This document shows, piece by piece, positions 5,204 through 6,542 of a stretch of DNA of 6,542 bases (positions within the stretch are counted from its first letter, which is position 1; every line of letters begins with the position of its first letter). The notes below the pieces were generated by a model. That model saw only the letters and a program-made list of their open reading frames with translations, was not told the origin of the DNA and ran no database searches. The translations under genes were made by a program, and so were the position numbers. Source of the stretch: Anaerolineales bacterium (lineage in GTDB: Bacteria > Chloroflexota > Anaerolineae > Anaerolineales > Villigracilaceae); NCBI GenBank assembly GCA_016789205.1, contig JAEURF010000097.1:1-6542 (forward strand), in the 5' to 3' direction.

Positions 5204-6352
5204 ATGAAAAAAATCGCAACTTTGGTTTTACAAGATGGCACTGTAATCGAAGGTCAAGCCTTTGGTGCTGAGGTCGATGCAGTCTTTGAATTGGTCTTCA
5301 ACACCAGCATGACGGGCTACCAAGAAATTCTCACTGACCCATCCTATCGCGGACAAGGTGTATTGTTTACAGTTTCACATATTGGGAATGTAGGCATCAA
5401 TCTTGAAGATGATGAATCACCCAAGCCACAGATTTCTGCGGCGGTGATTCGTTCATTAAGTCCTGTAGTGTCGAACTGGCGTTCGGCACTTTCTTTATCT
5501 GAATGGTTTCGTCAACATCATGTGCCCGGCATCAGCGGTGTGGATACGCGTTATTTAACTCGCAAACTTCGTGATGGAGGTACGCAAAAAGCGGCTCTTT
5601 CTACTAAGGGGACACCTGCAGATGTGCTATTGAACAGGGTACACGCTTGGAGCGGACTCGATGGACGCGATATGGTCAAAGAAGTGACCTGTGAAGAAAC
5701 TTATCATTGGGTGGATGATGCTGGGAGTAAATGGATTACGAGAAAAGATAATTCGATACTTGATACTCGAAAATCGAATAACGAATATCGAATTGTCGCC
5801 TATGATTTTGGAATTAAAGAAAATATCCTTCGACATCTTTCAAGTTATGGTGCGAATATAACTGTTGTCCCTGCGGATACAACATCTGATGATGTGCTGG
5901 CATTGAAACCTGATGGAATCTTTTTATCCAACGGACCTGGCGACCCAGCAGGTTTGCCTTATGCGGTAAAGGCGGTCAGCGAATTAATTGAAAGCAATAT
6001 CCCTATCTTTGGTATTTGCTTAGGACATCAATTGATTGGTCGAGCATTGGGAGCAAATACGCATAAATTGAAATTCGGACATCATGGCGGGAATCATCCT
6101 GTGCAACATTTACCAAGTGGAAAAGTGTTAATCACTGCACAGAATCATAATTATTGTGTCACTGAAGGGGAGTTAAATAAAAACGAAGTTGAAATCACTT
6201 ATAAAAGTTTGAATGACAATTCTCTTGAAGGATTAAGAATGAAGAATAAACCTGTATTCAGTGTGCAATTTCATCCTGAGTCTGCGCCTGGTCCGCATGA
6301 CGCACATGATATTTTCGATGAATTTTTTGAAATGATTGAAGAGCAACGATGA
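5204..6352 (+). CDS. carA: Carbamoyl-phosphate synthase small (glutamine amidotransferase) subunit
   Basis: It hydrolyses glutamine and passes ammonia to CarB, which makes carbamoyl phosphate for arginine and pyrimidine synthesis. The length of 382 residues is normal for CarA. The N-terminal CarA-specific domain (about 1-145) shows LVLQDGTVIEGQAFG, VFNTSMTGYQEILTDPSYRGQ, SNWRSALSLSEWF and GISGVDTRYLTRKLRDGG. The class I glutamine amidotransferase domain (about 196-380) begins RIVAYDFGIKENILRHL and has the oxyanion segment SNGPGDPAG. The nucleophile C272 lies in FGICLGHQ, followed by the CarA-typical FGHHGGNHPVQ, and H357/E359 lie in QFHPES. The catalytic triad is complete. The ATG at 5204 has only a weak ribosome-binding site (GGACGG), but the N-terminus fits the family. 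The stop TGA overlaps a downstream ATGATG; carB starts 109 bp further on, with a palindromic repeat between. Confidence 0.97.
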   Translation: MKKIATLVLQDGTVIEGQAFGAEVDAVFELVFNTSMTGYQEILTDPSYRGQGVLFTVSHIGNVGINLEDDESPKPQISAAVIRSLSPVVSNWRSALSLSEWFRQHHVPGISGVDTRYLTRKLRDGGTQKAALSTKGTPADVLLNRVHAWSGLDGRDMVKEVTCEETYHWVDDAGSKWITRKDNSILDTRKSNNEYRIVAYDFGIKENILRHLSSYGANITVVPADTTSDDVLALKPDGIFLSNGPGDPAGLPYAVKAVSELIESNIPIFGICLGHQLIGRALGANTHKLKFGHHGGNHPVQHLPSGKVLITAQNHNYCVTEGELNKNEVEITYKSLNDNSLEGLRMKNKPVFSVQFHPESAPGPHDAHDIFDEFFEMIEEQR

Positions 6353-6465
6353 TGATTAAATCTAATTCAACAAATTTAAACCGCGAAGCCCGCCAAGAGC
6401 GCAAAGTTTTAAAAAGATTCTTAGCGACCTTCGCGTGCTTGGCGGTTAAAGGTCTTTATAAATGA
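6352..6465 (+). CDS. 37-codon ORF bridging carA and carB (possible coupling ORF)
   Basis: The ATG at 6352 (or 6349) overlaps the carA stop codon, and the TGA at 6463-6465 overlaps the carB ATG at 6462. The frame therefore runs without a gap from one gene to the next. It starts MIKSNSTNLN, continues with a basic stretch (REARQERKVLKRF) encoded by the palindromic repeat, and ends LAVKGLYK. It resembles no protein I know. It may serve to carry ribosomes from carA to carB rather than to make a functional peptide, or it may be chance. Confidence 0.25.
   Translation: MIKSNSTNLNREARQERKVLKRFLATFACLAVKGLYK
6375..6450. repeat. Imperfect palindromic intergenic element (CGCnAAG type)
   Basis: TTTAAACCGC (6375-6384) is matched by GCGGTTAAA (6442-6450). 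Inside, each arm is built of units of about 9 bp with the pattern CGCnAAGnn: CGCGAAGCC, CGCCAAGAG, CGCAAAG on the left, and CGCCAAGCA, CGCGAAGGT, CGCTAAGAA when the right arm is reverse-complemented. Mismatches fall mostly at the variable positions. The loop is AT-rich (about 6407-6419). Similar dispersed palindromes are known in many bacterial genomes, and this one is likely a member of a multi-copy family. In the carAB mRNA it would form a long hairpin ending just before the carB ribosome-binding region. Confidence 0.75.
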
Positions 6466-6542
6466 AACGAACAGACATTCACACCATCCTCATTCCTGGC
6501 TCTGGAGCCATCGTTATCGGTCAAGCCGCGGAGTTTGATTAC
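6462..6542 (+). CDS. carB: Carbamoyl-phosphate synthase large subunit (N-terminal fragment)
   Basis: The 27 visible codons match the start of CarB: MKRTDIHTILIPGSGAIVIGQ followed by AAEFDY, the glycine-rich beginning of the first ATP-grasp half. The usual G-S/A-G-P-I-V-I-G-Q has alanine in place of proline here, a small deviation. The gene continues past the right edge. A weak AAAGG (6448-6452) lies 9 nt before the ATG, partly within the end of the palindromic element. Position after carA supports the call. Confidence 0.93.
   Translation, partial: MKRTDIHTILIPGSGAIVIGQAAEFDY

Noticed and set aside
5038..5241. 67-codon minus-strand frame overlapping the carA start
   Set aside because: It begins inside carA, covers the carA promoter in antisense and has no recognisable domain.
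1..6542. CRISPR array, tRNA, rRNA, insertion sequence or phage genes
   Set aside because: No regularly spaced identical repeats, cloverleaf, transposase or phage-like protein could be found by eye on either strand.

Overview
The window is bacterial DNA of moderate to low GC. It holds a nitrogen-assimilation locus on the minus strand and the start of a carbamoyl-phosphate synthase operon on the plus strand. The protein style (tandem-GAF sensor, type I-beta glutamine synthetase) and an intergenic palindrome built of CGCnAAG units suggest Chloroflexota, possibly Anaerolineae. That placement is a weak inference; no rRNA or other lineage marker is present.

Layout. Minus strand, from right to left: a putative small RNA (about 4842 to 4735), amtB (4581 to 3322, ammonium channel), glnA (3099 to 1687, glutamine synthetase), a LysE-type exporter (1598 to 972), and a tandem-GAF protein (915 to beyond the left edge). 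Plus strand: carA (5204 to 6352, glutamine-hydrolysing subunit) and the first 27 codons of carB (6462 onward). Between carA and carB lies a 76-bp imperfect palindrome that keeps a 37-codon frame open from the carA stop to the carB start.

How it fits together. AmtB brings in ammonium, GlnA converts it to glutamine, and CarAB takes nitrogen from glutamine to make carbamoyl phosphate for pyrimidines and arginine. The exporter next to glnA may vent an amino acid.

Most notable signal. An 18-bp motif, ATTACC-N5-GGAGYAT, occurs four times between amtB and carA, with one variant copy before glnA. Read on the minus strand, the copy nearest each of glnA, amtB and the putative small RNA lies 21 to 23 bp upstream of a TATAAT or TAAAAT hexamer. 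The four copies right of amtB form two pairs, each offset by exactly 64 bp. The rightmost promoter has no protein gene after it. About 105 nt downstream there is instead a 19-bp hairpin that pairs fully, counting G-U wobble, only as minus-strand RNA. This suggests a nitrogen-responsive small RNA controlled with amtB and glnA. It carries a CU-rich stretch complementary to the amtB ribosome-binding site. All of this comes from reading the sequence; no expression data or database search was available.
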